From positions 1-14,157 of the forward strand of contig NZ_QORI02000043.1 in the NCBI RefSeq assembly GCF_003325755.1: 14,157 nt of DNA. Direction: 5' to 3'. The DNA comes from Pseudomonas sp. SST3. GTDB taxonomy: Bacteria; Pseudomonadota; Gammaproteobacteria; Pseudomonadales; Pseudomonadaceae. Below, one piece after another: positions 7,003 to 14,157 of this stretch. The first letter of the stretch is position 1. Each line of letters begins with the position of its first letter. Both the position numbers and the translations under genes were made by a program. Under the pieces are notes generated by a model. That model was not told the origin of the DNA. It saw nothing but the letters and a program-made list of their open reading frames with translations, and did no database searches.

Positions 7003-7529
7003 CTCGCGTACTGCTGGGACTCGGTAGCAATAACCGACGCGAACAGAATCTGACCGCCGGCCTCGATGCGCTGGAGCAGCTGCTCGGCGGCATGCGCTGT
7101 TCGCCCGTTTTCGAAAGCCTCGCGGTGGGTTACAAGGGCGACAATTTCTACAACCTTGTCGTATGCGGAACCACCGACCTGCCGTTGATGGAATTGGACC
7201 GCAGGCTCAAGTTCATCGAGGCGGATAACGGTCGCTACGCGCCGGATCGCAAAGGTCTGCCGCTGGATATAGATGTCCTGCTGTATGACGATCTGGTGGG
7301 CAACTTCCATGGCCTGGAGCTGCCGCGACCGGAAACGCTGAAGAATGCCTTCGTGCTCTGGCCGCTGGCGCTGCTAACGCCGGATGTGATGCATCCCTGC
7401 ACAGGGCGAAGCTTCGCCGAGCTGTGGCGCGAATCGACCATCGAGCAGCAACTGTGGCCGGTGCCGTTTCGTTGGCGGGGCGACGAGCTGACACCGGCCG
7501 CGCTGCTAGCCTCGTTTTCTAGGGCCTAG
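6993..7529 (+). CDS. Divergent HPPK-family protein (FolK-like), 178 aa
   Basis: This belongs to the 6-hydroxymethyl-7,8-dihydropterin pyrophosphokinase family, which transfers pyrophosphate from ATP to the FolB product. Supporting segments are [14 protein letters not shown] (7-20), [10 protein letters not shown] (52-61), the metal-binding pair D92 and D94 in [10 protein letters not shown], and [13 protein letters not shown] (120-132). Compared with E. coli HPPK, the GPRTLDLD motif reads GLPLDID, so its arginine (R92) is gone. The H115 position is arginine, the R121 position is asparagine, and the arginine-rich catalytic loop is shortened. It overlaps folB by 10 bases, which points to a pterin substrate. 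It may be a weak HPPK, act on another pterin, or be regulatory. Pseudomonads usually carry a canonical folK elsewhere (established, not visible here), so I leave the symbol blank. Confidence 0.85.
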   Translation: MSLTRVLLGLGSNNRREQNLTAGLDALEQLLGGMRCSPVFESLAVGYKGDNFYNLVVCGTTDLPLMELDRRLKFIEADNGRYAPDRKGLPLDIDVLLYDDLVGNFHGLELPRPETLKNAFVLWPLALLTPDVMHPCTGRSFAELWRESTIEQQLWPVPFRWRGDELTPAALLASFSRA

Positions 7530-7605
7530 CTCGGCAGACTTGCGAGCGCGCCGCGGACCGTACGCCGGGCTTGGCTAAAGCTCGGTGCTGCTCGTCCCGA
7601 TCGGA

Positions 7606-8829
7606 TCAGTCAGTGGTGCCCTGGGTCTGACGCCGGTATGCCTGAACGGCAATCAGGCGACCGCGCTTGAGTGCTTCGCCCAGCTCGGCTCCCTGGTAGC
7701 CTTGGTCGATCAGCGGTTTCACCTGTACGGCGCGGGCGGACTCGGCGGCGCCTCGCAGGTAGTCTGCTTGTGGATAGTCATGTGCCTCCATGCCAGGACC
7801 TTTAGCATCCATTTCGCACGCGGCGATGAACTGCTCGAAGCGCTCCGGACGACGGTAGATATCGAAGTGCTGAAGCAGCTCGAACAGCTGAGGCGCGGGT
7901 AGCGTCATGGCGCCATGGGCCTGAGCGTGAAACTCACCGGTCAGCATGGCCAGCTCCTGGCAGTCTCGCGGCACTTTAAATCGAGCGTTGACGGTCTCGA
8001 TCAACGGCAATCCTGCCTTGCCCGACTCTGGTCCCCGCATCGGCGCCACCGTTCCACCCAGGTGCTGTAACAGACAGGCCCAGCGCACCGTCAGCGGTTG
8101 TCCATGGACAGCGCACTGGCGCATTACCGCGAGCACGTGTTCGTCCGTTGCTGGCTCTGGGGTGCTGGACAGCGCTTGCGGCCTGTTGAATAGCCGGTCG
8201 ACTTCAGGAAACAGTTCGTTCAATGCGCCGCATTCGCGAAGTACCTGCACGAACACGTCAGGGCGGGGCTCCATTAGGGCGCGTGAGATCTCCTTCCAGA
8301 TGCGTTCCGGTGTCAGCGCCTGAAGTTCTCCCGACTCGGCAAGCTGGCGCATCAGCGCCTGTGTTTCAGGCGCGACGTTGAAACCAAGCTCGGCATAGCG
8401 CGCCGCAAAGCGGGCCACACGCAGCACCCGTAACGGGTCCTCGGCGAAAGCAGGGGATACATGCCTGAGCTGGCGGGCAGCGAGGTCGGCCTGGCCTCCG
8501 TAGGGATCGATCAGATTACCCTGCTCATCTTCGGCCATGGCATTGATGGTCAGGTCGCGACGGGTCAGGTCTTCTGCAAGCGTAACGTCAGGGCTCGCGT
8601 AGAAGGTGAAACCGCCATAGCCGCGGCCGCTCTTGCGCTCGGTGCGGGCAAGCGCGTATTCCTCGCCTGAAGCCGGATGCAGAAACACCGGGAAGTCTGC
8701 TCCCACCGGGCGGTAGCCCTTGGCTTGCATCTCTTCGGCACTGGAGCCGACCACGACCCAATCCACCTCGGTCACTGGCCGCCCCAGCAATCGATCACGC
8801 ACCGCTCCGCCGACTTTGTAGATCTGCAT
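7606..8829 (-). CDS. cca: CCA tRNA nucleotidyltransferase, 407 aa, HD domain motif degenerate
   Basis: Cca adds or repairs the 3'-terminal CCA of tRNAs without a nucleic-acid template. The class II core is intact: [10 protein letters not shown] (7-16), the metal pair as E21-x-D23 (VDWVVVG), [14 protein letters not shown] (61-74), [10 protein letters not shown] (90-99), the neck [16 protein letters not shown] (130-145) and [10 protein letters not shown]. coli has aspartate where E21 stands; E is tolerated in this superfamily. The enterobacterial-type enzyme carries a C-terminal HD phosphohydrolase domain. Here the aligned segment is CLLQHLGGT (252-260) instead of CHDLGKG, and the later WPRHHGH is absent, so that activity is probably lost. 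Start ATG 8829 has GGAGG 5 bases upstream; a farther in-frame ATG at 8877 lies inside a terminator. It converges on the folK-like gene, and the 76-base gap holds no clear terminator. Confidence 0.96.
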   Translation of the reverse strand: MQIYKVGGAVRDRLLGRPVTEVDWVVVGSSAEEMQAKGYRPVGADFPVFLHPASGEEYALARTERKSGRGYGGFTFYASPDVTLAEDLTRRDLTINAMAEDEQGNLIDPYGGQADLAARQLRHVSPAFAEDPLRVLRVARFAARYAELGFNVAPETQALMRQLAESGELQALTPERIWKEISRALMEPRPDVFVQVLRECGALNELFPEVDRLFNRPQALSSTPEPATDEHVLAVMRQCAVHGQPLTVRWACLLQHLGGTVAPMRGPESGKAGLPLIETVNARFKVPRDCQELAMLTGEFHAQAHGAMTLPAPQLFELLQHFDIYRRPERFEQFIAACEMDAKGPGMEAHDYPQADYLRGAAESARAVQVKPLIDQGYQGAELGEALKRGRLIAVQAYRRQTQGTTD

Positions 8830-8833
8830 ATGT

Positions 8834-8853
8834 TCCTCCGTTCCGGCGGAGGA
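8834..8853 (-). promoter_or_regulatory. Hairpin enclosing the cca ribosome binding site
   Basis: TCCTCCG (8834-8840) and CGGAGGA (8847-8853) form a perfect 7-bp stem with a 6-base loop. In the minus-strand RNA the 3' arm is CGGAGGA, which contains the whole Shine-Dalgarno GGAGG of cca, 5 bases from the start codon. Folded, it would hide the site from the ribosome. Whether it regulates is inference. Confidence 0.55.
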
Positions 8854-8854
8854 T

Positions 8855-8885
8855 AAACGAAAGCCCCGCAGCAGCAAGCCGCGGG
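8855..8885 (-). terminator. Terminator after the spoVR-family gene
   Basis: CCCGCAGC (8865-8872) pairs with GCCGCGGG (8878-8885), with one G-T wobble in the RNA and a 5-base loop. On the minus strand it is followed by GCTTTCGTTT. It lies about 30 bases beyond the spoVR stop codon and just before the cca start region. It should end the yeaG-yeaH-spoVR transcript, with some readthrough into cca possible because the T-tract is interrupted. Confidence 0.65.
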
Positions 8886-8916
8886 TACCTGGGATGGGCC
8901 GCCACTCGAAGCGTGA

Positions 8917-10470
8917 TCAGGTCGGTGGTAGCGCCAGGTTCATGCCTGGGAACTTGCTTTCGGTGTCCGGCTCTACCCGCGGCGGCATGTGATGAGTGGT
9001 GACCAGCTTGTCGTCCTGCATCGATTGCAGATGTACGTCGAACCCCCAGAGCCGGTGCAAGTGCTTGAGCACTTCATCGGTGGAGCCGCCCAGGGGTTTG
9101 CGGTCATGCTGCTGATGGCGCAGGGTCAGCGAGCGATCACCGCGGCGATCGACACTCCAGACCTGCACGTTGGGCTCGCGATTGCCGAGGTTGTACTGCG
9201 CTGCGAGCAATTCGCGGATGGTGTGGTAGCCGCTCTCGTCATGGATGGCGGGTACCAGCAACTCGTCCTTGTGATCGTCGTCGAGAATGCTGAATAGCTT
9301 GAGATCGCGAATGACCTTCGGCGAAAGGAACTGCAGGATGAAGCTTTCATCCTTGAAGTTATTCATTGCGAACTTCACGGTGGTCAGCCAATCGCTGCCG
9401 GCGATGTCCGGGAACCAGCGCTTGTCCTCCTCGGTGGGGTGTTCGCAGATCCGGCGGATATCCTGATACATGGCGAACCCGAGCGTATAAGGGTTGATGC
9501 CGCTGTAGTACGGGCTGTCGAAGCCGGGTTGATAGATCACGCTGGTGTGCGATTGAAGGAATTCCATCATGAAGCCATCGGTGACCAGCCCTTCGTCGTA
9601 GAGGTCGTTGAGCAGCGTGTAGTGCCAGAAAGTCGCCCAGCCCTCGTTCATGACCTGAGTCTGGCGCTGCGGATAGAAATACTGCGCGATCTTGCGCACG
9701 ATGCGCACCACTTCGCGCTGCCAGGGCTCGAGCAATGGCGCGTGCTTTTCGACGAAGTAGAGGATGTTTTCCTGCGGCTCGGCGGGGAAGCGCTGGTCGC
9801 GTTCGCGTTCGTCGGCCTTTTCGCCAGACTTTGGAATGGTCCGCCAGAGATCGTTGATCTGCTTTTGCAGATGCTCTTCGCGATCCTTCTGCCGCCGTCG
9901 TTCCTCCTCGGCGGAAATCGGATAGGGGCGCTTGTAGCGATCGACGCCGTAGTTCATCAGTGCATGACAGGAGTCGAGCAGGTCTTCCACCGCATCGATG
10001 CCGTGGCGTTCCTCGCACTGCATGATGTACTGCTTGGCGAAGACCAGGTAATCAATGATCGAGCTGGCATCGGTCCAGGTGCGGAACAGGTAGTTGCCCT
10101 TGAAGAAGCTGTTGTGACCGTAGCTGGCATGGGCGATCACAAGCGCCTGCATGGTGATGGTGTTTTCTTCCATGAGGTAGGCGATGCAAGGGTCGGAATT
10201 GATCACGATCTCGTAGGCCAGGCCCATCTGTCCCCGGGTGTAGGATTTTTCCGTGCTGAGGAAGTGTTTGCCGTAGGACCAATGGTGATAGCCCAGCGGC
10301 ATGCCCACCGAGGCATAGGCGTCCATCATCTGTTCGGCGGTGATGACTTCGATCTGGTTCGGGTAGGTGTCCAGCGCGTAGCGCTCGGCGATACGACCGA
10401 TCTCGCGGTCGTAGGCGCGGATCAGCTCGAAGGTCCATTCCGAACCGGTGGAAATGGGCTGTCGTTTCAT
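8917..10470 (-). CDS. ycgB: SpoVR-family protein (YcgB), 517 aa
   Basis: This cytoplasmic protein of the SpoVR/YcgB family is named for a Bacillus protein needed for the spore cortex. In proteobacteria the biochemical role is unknown, but the gene travels with yeaG and yeaH and is linked to starvation and stationary phase. The N-terminal SpoVR domain spans about 10-420, with YHHWSYGKHF (61-70), YEIVINSDPCIAYLMEEN (86-103), HASYGHNSFFKGNY (114-127) and the hallmark NEGWATFWHYTLLNDLYDEG (275-294). A highly charged stretch (about 188-230) interrupts it. A smaller C-terminal part (about 430-500) carries the RSLTLRHQQHDRKPL segment. There is no signal peptide or membrane segment. ATG 10470 is 10 bases after the yeaH stop, with GAGGT overlapping that stop codon, so translation is probably coupled. 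The family's usual length is about 510, so it is complete. Confidence 0.95.
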   Translation of the reverse strand: MKRQPISTGSEWTFELIRAYDREIGRIAERYALDTYPNQIEVITAEQMMDAYASVGMPLGYHHWSYGKHFLSTEKSYTRGQMGLAYEIVINSDPCIAYLMEENTITMQALVIAHASYGHNSFFKGNYLFRTWTDASSIIDYLVFAKQYIMQCEERHGIDAVEDLLDSCHALMNYGVDRYKRPYPISAEEERRRQKDREEHLQKQINDLWRTIPKSGEKADERERDQRFPAEPQENILYFVEKHAPLLEPWQREVVRIVRKIAQYFYPQRQTQVMNEGWATFWHYTLLNDLYDEGLVTDGFMMEFLQSHTSVIYQPGFDSPYYSGINPYTLGFAMYQDIRRICEHPTEEDKRWFPDIAGSDWLTTVKFAMNNFKDESFILQFLSPKVIRDLKLFSILDDDHKDELLVPAIHDESGYHTIRELLAAQYNLGNREPNVQVWSVDRRGDRSLTLRHQQHDRKPLGGSTDEVLKHLHRLWGFDVHLQSMQDDKLVTTHHMPPRVEPDTESKFPGMNLALPPT

Positions 10471-10480
10471 ACTGCGTACC

Positions 10481-11752
10481 TCAGCTAGCCATGCGCCTCT
10501 GGAACAGTTCGCGGAACACCGGGTAGATGTCTCCTGCGGTTACCAGTTGCTGCTGGGCGAACGAGTCACCGAAGGCCTCGGCCACCTGGTTATATTCGTA
10601 CCACAGCGCCTGATGTTCGCGCGGGGTAATTTCGACGTAGGTGAAATACTGGACGAAGGGCATGATCTGGTTGATCAGAATGTCCCGGCAGATCGGCGAG
10701 TCGTCGTTCCAGTTGTCGCCATCGGAAGCCTGCGCTGCATAGATGTTCCACTCGTTGGCCGGGTAACGCTCGGCCATGATCTCCTGCATCATCTTCAGCG
10801 CACTGGACACAATGGTGCCGCCGGTTTCGCGCGAGTAGAAAAACTCTTCCTCGTCGACTTCCTTGGCGCTGGTGTGGTGGCGAATGAACACGACGTCGAT
10901 CTTGTCGTAGTTCCGCTTGAGGAACAGATACAGAAGGATGAAGAAGCGCTTGGCGATGTCCTTGGTGGATTGAGTCATGGAGCCCGATACGTCCATCAAG
11001 CAGAACATCACCGCCTTGGAGCTGGGATTGGGGTGCTTGACCAGCAGGTTGTACTTGAGGTCGAAGGTGTCGAGAAAGGGAACGCGGTGAATGCGTGCGC
11101 TGAGACGTTCGATCTCCTCTTCGGCTGCCTGGATGTCGGTGAAGTTGGCAGGCTCCTCGAGCTTCAGGCGCGCCAGTTCGGCTTTGATCTCGCGCAGCTT
11201 GGCACGGCTACTGCCCGACAGTGCGATGCGGCGCGCATGCGCCGAGCGCAGGGTGCGGATAATGTTGATGCGTGACGGGTTGCCTTCATTGCTGATGCCG
11301 GCGCGGACGGTTTTGAAGGTATCGGTGCCGGCCAGATGTCGCTTCACCAGATTGGGCAGTTCCAGGTCCTCGAACATGAAGTCGAGAAACTCCTCCTGGG
11401 TGATTTGAAAGACGAAATCATCCATGCCTTCGCCGCTGTTGCTGGCTTGACCCGCGCCCTGGCCACCGCCGCCGCCCTGAGGCCGGGGGATGCGCTCGCC
11501 AGCGACGAATTCCTTGTTACCGGGATGGACGATGGTCTGCCGACCGCCGCGTCCATGATGCAGGATCGGCTCATCGATATCGCGGCCGGGAATGCTGATC
11601 TGCTCGCCGTGTTCCATGTCGGTGATGGAACGGCGTCCAACAGCCTCTTCCACCGCCTTCTTGATATGCCCACGGTACCGCTGCAGGAAACGCTGGCGAT
11701 TCACCGTGCTCTTGTTCTTGCCGTTCAGTCGGCGGTCAATCACGTAACTCAT
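10481..11752 (-). CDS. yeaH: DUF444 family protein YeaH, 423 aa
   Basis: YeaH belongs to the DUF444 (YeaH/YhbH) family, found next to PrkA-type kinases across bacteria. The N-terminal part is basic ([21 protein letters not shown], first 27 residues). A region of about 60-110 contains the run [11 protein letters not shown] helical, charged middle (about 165-225) follows. The C-terminal half has a von Willebrand factor A-like fold with a MIDAS metal site: DVSGSM at 254-259 (D-x-S-x-S) and a later threonine in [15 protein letters not shown] (about T313). This suggests metal-dependent protein binding, plausibly of the kinase or SpoVR protein encoded beside it (inference). ATG 11752 has a strong GGAGGG 5 bases upstream. 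It sits 79 bases after yeaG, with a perfect hairpin between, and 10 bases before ycgB. Function is otherwise unknown. Confidence 0.95.
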   Translation of the reverse strand: MSYVIDRRLNGKNKSTVNRQRFLQRYRGHIKKAVEEAVGRRSITDMEHGEQISIPGRDIDEPILHHGRGGRQTIVHPGNKEFVAGERIPRPQGGGGGQGAGQASNSGEGMDDFVFQITQEEFLDFMFEDLELPNLVKRHLAGTDTFKTVRAGISNEGNPSRINIIRTLRSAHARRIALSGSSRAKLREIKAELARLKLEEPANFTDIQAAEEEIERLSARIHRVPFLDTFDLKYNLLVKHPNPSSKAVMFCLMDVSGSMTQSTKDIAKRFFILLYLFLKRNYDKIDVVFIRHHTSAKEVDEEEFFYSRETGGTIVSSALKMMQEIMAERYPANEWNIYAAQASDGDNWNDDSPICRDILINQIMPFVQYFTYVEITPREHQALWYEYNQVAEAFGDSFAQQQLVTAGDIYPVFRELFQRRMAS

Positions 11753-11763
11753 ATGAGCCCTCC

Positions 11764-11810
11764 GGGCTGAGGCTGGAGGCTGGACGAATTGTTGTTTCTG
11801 TCGTCCAGCC
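11764..11810. repeat. Inverted repeat and 7-base repeats between yeaG and yeaH
   Basis: GGCTGGACGA (11778-11787) and TCGTCCAGCC (11801-11810) form a perfect 10-bp stem with a 13-base loop. One side runs into consecutive 7-base units, GGGCTGA-GGCTGGA-GGCTGGA (11764-11784). No T-tract follows on either strand, so it is not a standard terminator. In the yeaG-yeaH mRNA it could block 3' exonuclease decay and stabilise the kinase message, or it may be a copy of a dispersed intergenic repeat. Confidence 0.6.
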
Positions 11811-11831
11811 CAGCTTCAAGCGGCTTTTGCG

Positions 11832-13758
11832 TTACTGTGATTTACGTACCCGCAGATACCATTCGGAAAGCAGGCGTACCTGTTTCTCGGTGTAGCCGCG
11901 TTCGACCATGCGCACGACGAAGTCGCTGTGCTTCTTCTGATCTTCCTTGCTGGCTTTGGCGTTGAAGCTGATGACTGGCAGCAGGTCCTCGGTGTTGGAG
12001 AACATCTTCTTCTCGATCACGACACGCAGCTTTTCGTAGCTCAGCCAAGACGGGTTCTTGCCGTTGTTGTTGGCTCGGGCACGCAGCACGAAGTTGACGA
12101 TCTCGTTGCGGAAATCCTTCGGGTTGCTGATGCCGGCCGGCTTTTCGATCTTCTCCAGCTCTTCGTTGAGCGCGGCGCGGTTGAGGATCTCGCCGGTTTC
12201 CGGATCGCGGTATTCCTGATCCTGAATCCAGAAGTCGGCGTAGAGCACGTAGCGGTCGAAGATATTCTGGCCGTACTCGCTGTAGGACTCGAGATAGGCG
12301 GTCTGGATTTCCTTGCCGATGAAGTCGACGTAACGCGGCGCCAGGTATTCCTTGATGAAGCGCAGGTAACGCTCACGCACCTCGGCAGGGAATTGCTCTT
12401 GCTCGATCTGCTGCTCCAATACATAAAGCAGGTGCACTGGGTTGGCCGCGATCTCGTGTGGATCGAAGTTGAATACCTTCGACAGGATCTTGAAGGCGAA
12501 GCGAGTCGAGAGACCGTTCATGCCCTCGTCGACGCCAGCGGTGTCGCGATATTCCTGGATCGATTTGGCCTTAGGGTCGGTGTCCTTGAGGTTCTCACCG
12601 TCATAGACCCGCATCTTCGAATAGATGTTGGAGTTTTCCGGCTCTTTCAAACGGCTCAGCACCGAGAACTGCGCCAGCATCTTCAGCGTATCGGGGGCGC
12701 AGTGAGCCTTCGATAGCGAGCTGTTGAACAGCAATTTGTCGTAGATCTTTATCTCGTCAGTGACCCGCAGGCAGTACGGCACCTTGACGATATAGATACG
12801 GTCGATGAACGCTTCGTTGTTCTTGTTGTTGCGGAAGGTGTGCCATTCCGATTCGTTGGAGTGGGCCAGCAGGATGCCGTTATAGGGAATCGCGCCGAGG
12901 CCCTCGGTGCTGTTGTAGTTGCCTTCCTGAGTAGCGGTCAGCAGCGGATGCAGCACCTTGATCGGCGCTTTGAACATCTCGACGAATTCCATCATGCCCT
13001 GGTTGGCACGGCAGAGCGCGCCGGAGTAGCTGTAGGCATCGGCGTCGTTCTGTGGGTATTCCTCGAGCTTGCGAATATCGACCTTACCCACCAGGGCCGA
13101 AATGTCCTGGTTGTTCTCGTCGCCCGGCTCTGTTTTGGCGATTGCGATCTGGTTGAGGATCGAGGGGTACAGCTTGACCACGCGGAACTGGCTGATGTCG
13201 CCGCCGAACTCCTGCAAGCGCTTGGTGGCCCAGGGCGACATGATCGAATTCAAATAACGCCGTGGGATGCCGTAGTCCTCTTCAAGGATCTGCGCGTCTT
13301 CGGCCGGGTTGAACAGGCCCAGTGGTGATTCGAACACCGGCGAGCCCTTGATGGCGTAGAAGGGCACCTTCTCCATCAGCTGCTTGAGCTTTTCGGCGAG
13401 GGACGATTTACCACCGCCCACTGGACCGAGGAGGTAGAGGATCTGCTTCTTCTCTTCCAGCCCTTGAGCGGCGTGGCGGAAGTACGAAACGATCTGGTCG
13501 ATGCATTCTTCCATTCCATGGAAGTCTTCGAACGCGGGATAGCGGCGGATTACCTTGTTGGAAAAAAAAGATCCGCGACAATCGAGGATCGGTCGAGGTA
13601 TCGATCAGCTCGGGTTCACCGATGGCGGTCAACAGACGCTCGGCGGCGGTGGCGTAGGTACCCCGGTCTTCCTTGCACAGGTCGAGGTATTCCTGGAGCG
13701 AATACTCCTCCTGACGGGTTGCTTCGAATCGTTGCTGGAAATGGCTGAAAATGCTCAT
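11832..13758 (-). CDS. yeaG: PrkA-family serine protein kinase YeaG, reading frame broken near the N-terminus
   Basis: PrkA/YeaG proteins have an AAA-type ATPase domain followed by a kinase-like C-terminal region, and are induced by starvation and stress. ATG 13758 (MSIFSHFQQRFEATRQEEY, good GAGGTGA upstream) begins the family's N-terminus, which is readable through DPRLSRIF. At a run of eight T (minus strand, 13562-13569) the frame shifts. Undisturbed, it ends at TAA 13408-13410 after 116 residues. The rest of the protein continues in the next frame: SNKVIRRYPAFEDFHGMEECIDQ, then Walker A GPVGGGKSS, through to LRVRKSQ at 11834. Joined, the product would be about 640 residues, the usual family length. 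Outside the T-run nothing is decayed. A sequencing error, a recent mutation, or transcriptional slippage at the T-run could each explain it. Internal ATG 13514 could give a 560-residue product but has no convincing ribosome site. It is the first gene of yeaG-yeaH-ycgB. Confidence 0.9.
13562..13569 (-). other. Frameshift site in yeaG (T8 run)
   Basis: The minus strand reads CGGATC, eight T, then CCAACAAG. Seven T gives I-F-F-S-N-K and four T gives I-F-S-N-K; either restores the single long frame with expected PrkA sequence on both sides. Eight T puts the downstream part out of frame. The run stands out in a GC-rich gene where phenylalanine would normally be TTC. Confidence 0.85.
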
Positions 13759-14031
13759 GACTTCACCTCGGACGATGCTCGGAGCCGGTGTTGTCATCAG
13801 GCATTCAGGTACGGCCGACTGCTCGGCCTATGGAGTCCCCCCGAACACCTAATGGTCGAAAACCTGAGGCCCGGTAGCCGGTGCACGGCTTTCACCTGTT
13901 TGGATGGCCTGAACTGAAGGATAGTTCGGATTCAGCAAATTCAAGGGAGGAGAGGTGCTTTTACCGCTGCGTTTCGTCGGATGGGAAGCGCAAGGCCGCG
14001 CGATGCGCGGCGTTTGGAGGCGATATTTTTT
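13759..14031. promoter_or_regulatory. yeaG upstream region with candidate promoter and leader hairpin
   Basis: No gene is supported in these 273 bases between glpE and yeaG. On the minus strand, TTGAAT (13939-13944) and TATCCT (13918-13923, preceded by C) are spaced 15 bases. CTATCCT resembles the CTATACT -10 favoured by the stationary-phase sigma factor RpoS, and E. coli yeaGH is known to be RpoS-dependent, but the spacing is short and the call is weak. It would give a leader of about 150 bases. Within that leader GGCCGA (13813-13818) and TCGGCC (13823-13828) form a small hairpin. The yeaG ribosome site GAGGTGA lies just before 13758. Confidence 0.35.
13988..14011 (-). terminator. Probable terminator of glpE
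   Basis: GCCGCGC (13995-14001) and GCGCGGC (14005-14011) form a perfect 7-bp GC stem with a 3-base loop, about 20 bases past the glpE stop codon on the minus strand. The following bases CTTGCGCTTCCC are only weakly T-rich. The stem is nearly the same as that of the tRNA terminator at 336-358, so both look like one recurring terminator type in this genome. Confidence 0.5.
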
Positions 14032-14157
14032 TTACGAAGGATCGCCCTGTTCGACGTCCTGGGGGTAAGTCTGGCGCCATAGCTCAAAGCCGCCATCGAG
14101 GCTGTAGACATCCGAGAAGCCCTGGTTGATCAGGTAGGCAGCAGCGCTCTGGCTGGA
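14032..14157 (-). CDS. glpE: Thiosulfate sulfurtransferase GlpE (rhodanese), 3' end only
   Basis: Only the last 41 codons are in the window; the gene enters from the right edge in frame at 14157 and stops at TAA 14032-14034. The residues [18 protein letters not shown], then [14 protein letters not shown], are the C-terminal part of a single-domain rhodanese. The SSQSAAAYL helix follows the active-site loop, and the GGFE-W motif closes the domain. The catalytic cysteine would lie just beyond the window. GlpE transfers sulfane sulfur from thiosulfate to cyanide or thiol acceptors in the cytoplasm. The assignment to GlpE rather than another rhodanese rests on the motifs and on its usual position beside the yeaG cluster in Pseudomonas. 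Confidence 0.85.
   Translation of the reverse strand, partial: SSQSAAAYLINQGFSDVYSLDGGFELWRQTYPQDVEQGDPS

Noticed and set aside
7530..7605. Possible bidirectional terminator between the folK-like gene and cca
   Set aside because: The gap is GC-rich, but I found no long perfect inverted repeat followed by a T-tract on either strand.
8830..8877. 16-residue extension of Cca from ATG 8877
   Set aside because: It starts inside the terminator hairpin of the previous operon; ATG 8829 has GGAGG and the family's [12 protein letters not shown] start.
9439..11275. Two long plus-strand frames (349 and 275 codons) opposite ycgB and yeaH
   Set aside because: They mirror the codon pattern of the real genes on the other strand and show no recognisable domains or ribosome sites.
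11832..13514. YeaG as a natural 560-residue protein from ATG 13514
   Set aside because: Family-specific sequence continues upstream in frame as far as the T8 run and then in the shifted frame to a proper start, so the full gene begins at 13758.
13881..14129. Plus-strand 82-codon frame across the yeaG-glpE gap
   Set aside because: It runs antisense through the clear rhodanese C-terminus and a hairpin, with no ribosome site or recognisable motif.

Overview
The window looks like a piece of a GC-rich gammaproteobacterial chromosome of the Pseudomonas/Stutzerimonas type. RpoD (618 aa), DnaG (643 aa), PlsY (189 aa) and S21 have the lengths and motifs expected of pseudomonads. The gene order (CAT-anticodon tRNA, rpoD, dnaG, rpsU, tsaD, plsY, folB, folK-like, cca, spoVR/ycgB, yeaH, yeaG, glpE) is the order I recall from Pseudomonas chromosomes. 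The species assignment is inference; I could not run a search.

Layout. Positions 1-363 hold a small unrecognised gene, perhaps the tail of another, a short direct repeat and the terminator of a tRNA gene. This stretch abuts the 3' end of the tRNA, a usual landing site for integrating elements. Positions 364-484 hold a minus-strand tRNA with a CAT anticodon, most likely the lysidine-type tRNA-Ile2, with its own strong promoter. Positions 528-4768 are the macromolecular-synthesis operon on the minus strand, rpsU-dnaG-rpoD, linking translation, replication priming and the housekeeping sigma factor. It has two stacked terminators between rpsU and dnaG and a near-consensus -10 element just before rpoD. 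Divergent from it is tsaD (t6A tRNA modification), which converges on plsY (phospholipid synthesis). Divergent from plsY is an overlapping folB-folK pair (pterin/folate), which converges on cca (tRNA CCA addition).

Positions 8917-13758 carry the minus-strand stress cluster yeaG-yeaH-ycgB, encoding a PrkA-family kinase, a DUF444/von Willebrand-like protein and a SpoVR-family protein. Beyond it, at the right edge, is the 3' end of a rhodanese gene, glpE.

Most of this is conserved core genome. The points that stand out are: (i) yeaG is out of frame at a run of eight T; (ii) Cca keeps its nucleotidyltransferase core but has lost the HD phosphohydrolase residues; (iii) the HPPK-like protein beside FolB lacks several residues that are catalytic in E. 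coli HPPK; (iv) the Shine-Dalgarno of cca lies in a perfect 7-bp hairpin just after a terminator; (v) two terminators are stacked ahead of dnaG; and (vi) a possible element boundary lies at the tRNA 3' end. I saw no CRISPR array, transposase, rRNA or clear novel multi-gene system. The kinase/DUF444/SpoVR module is the least understood set of genes here.
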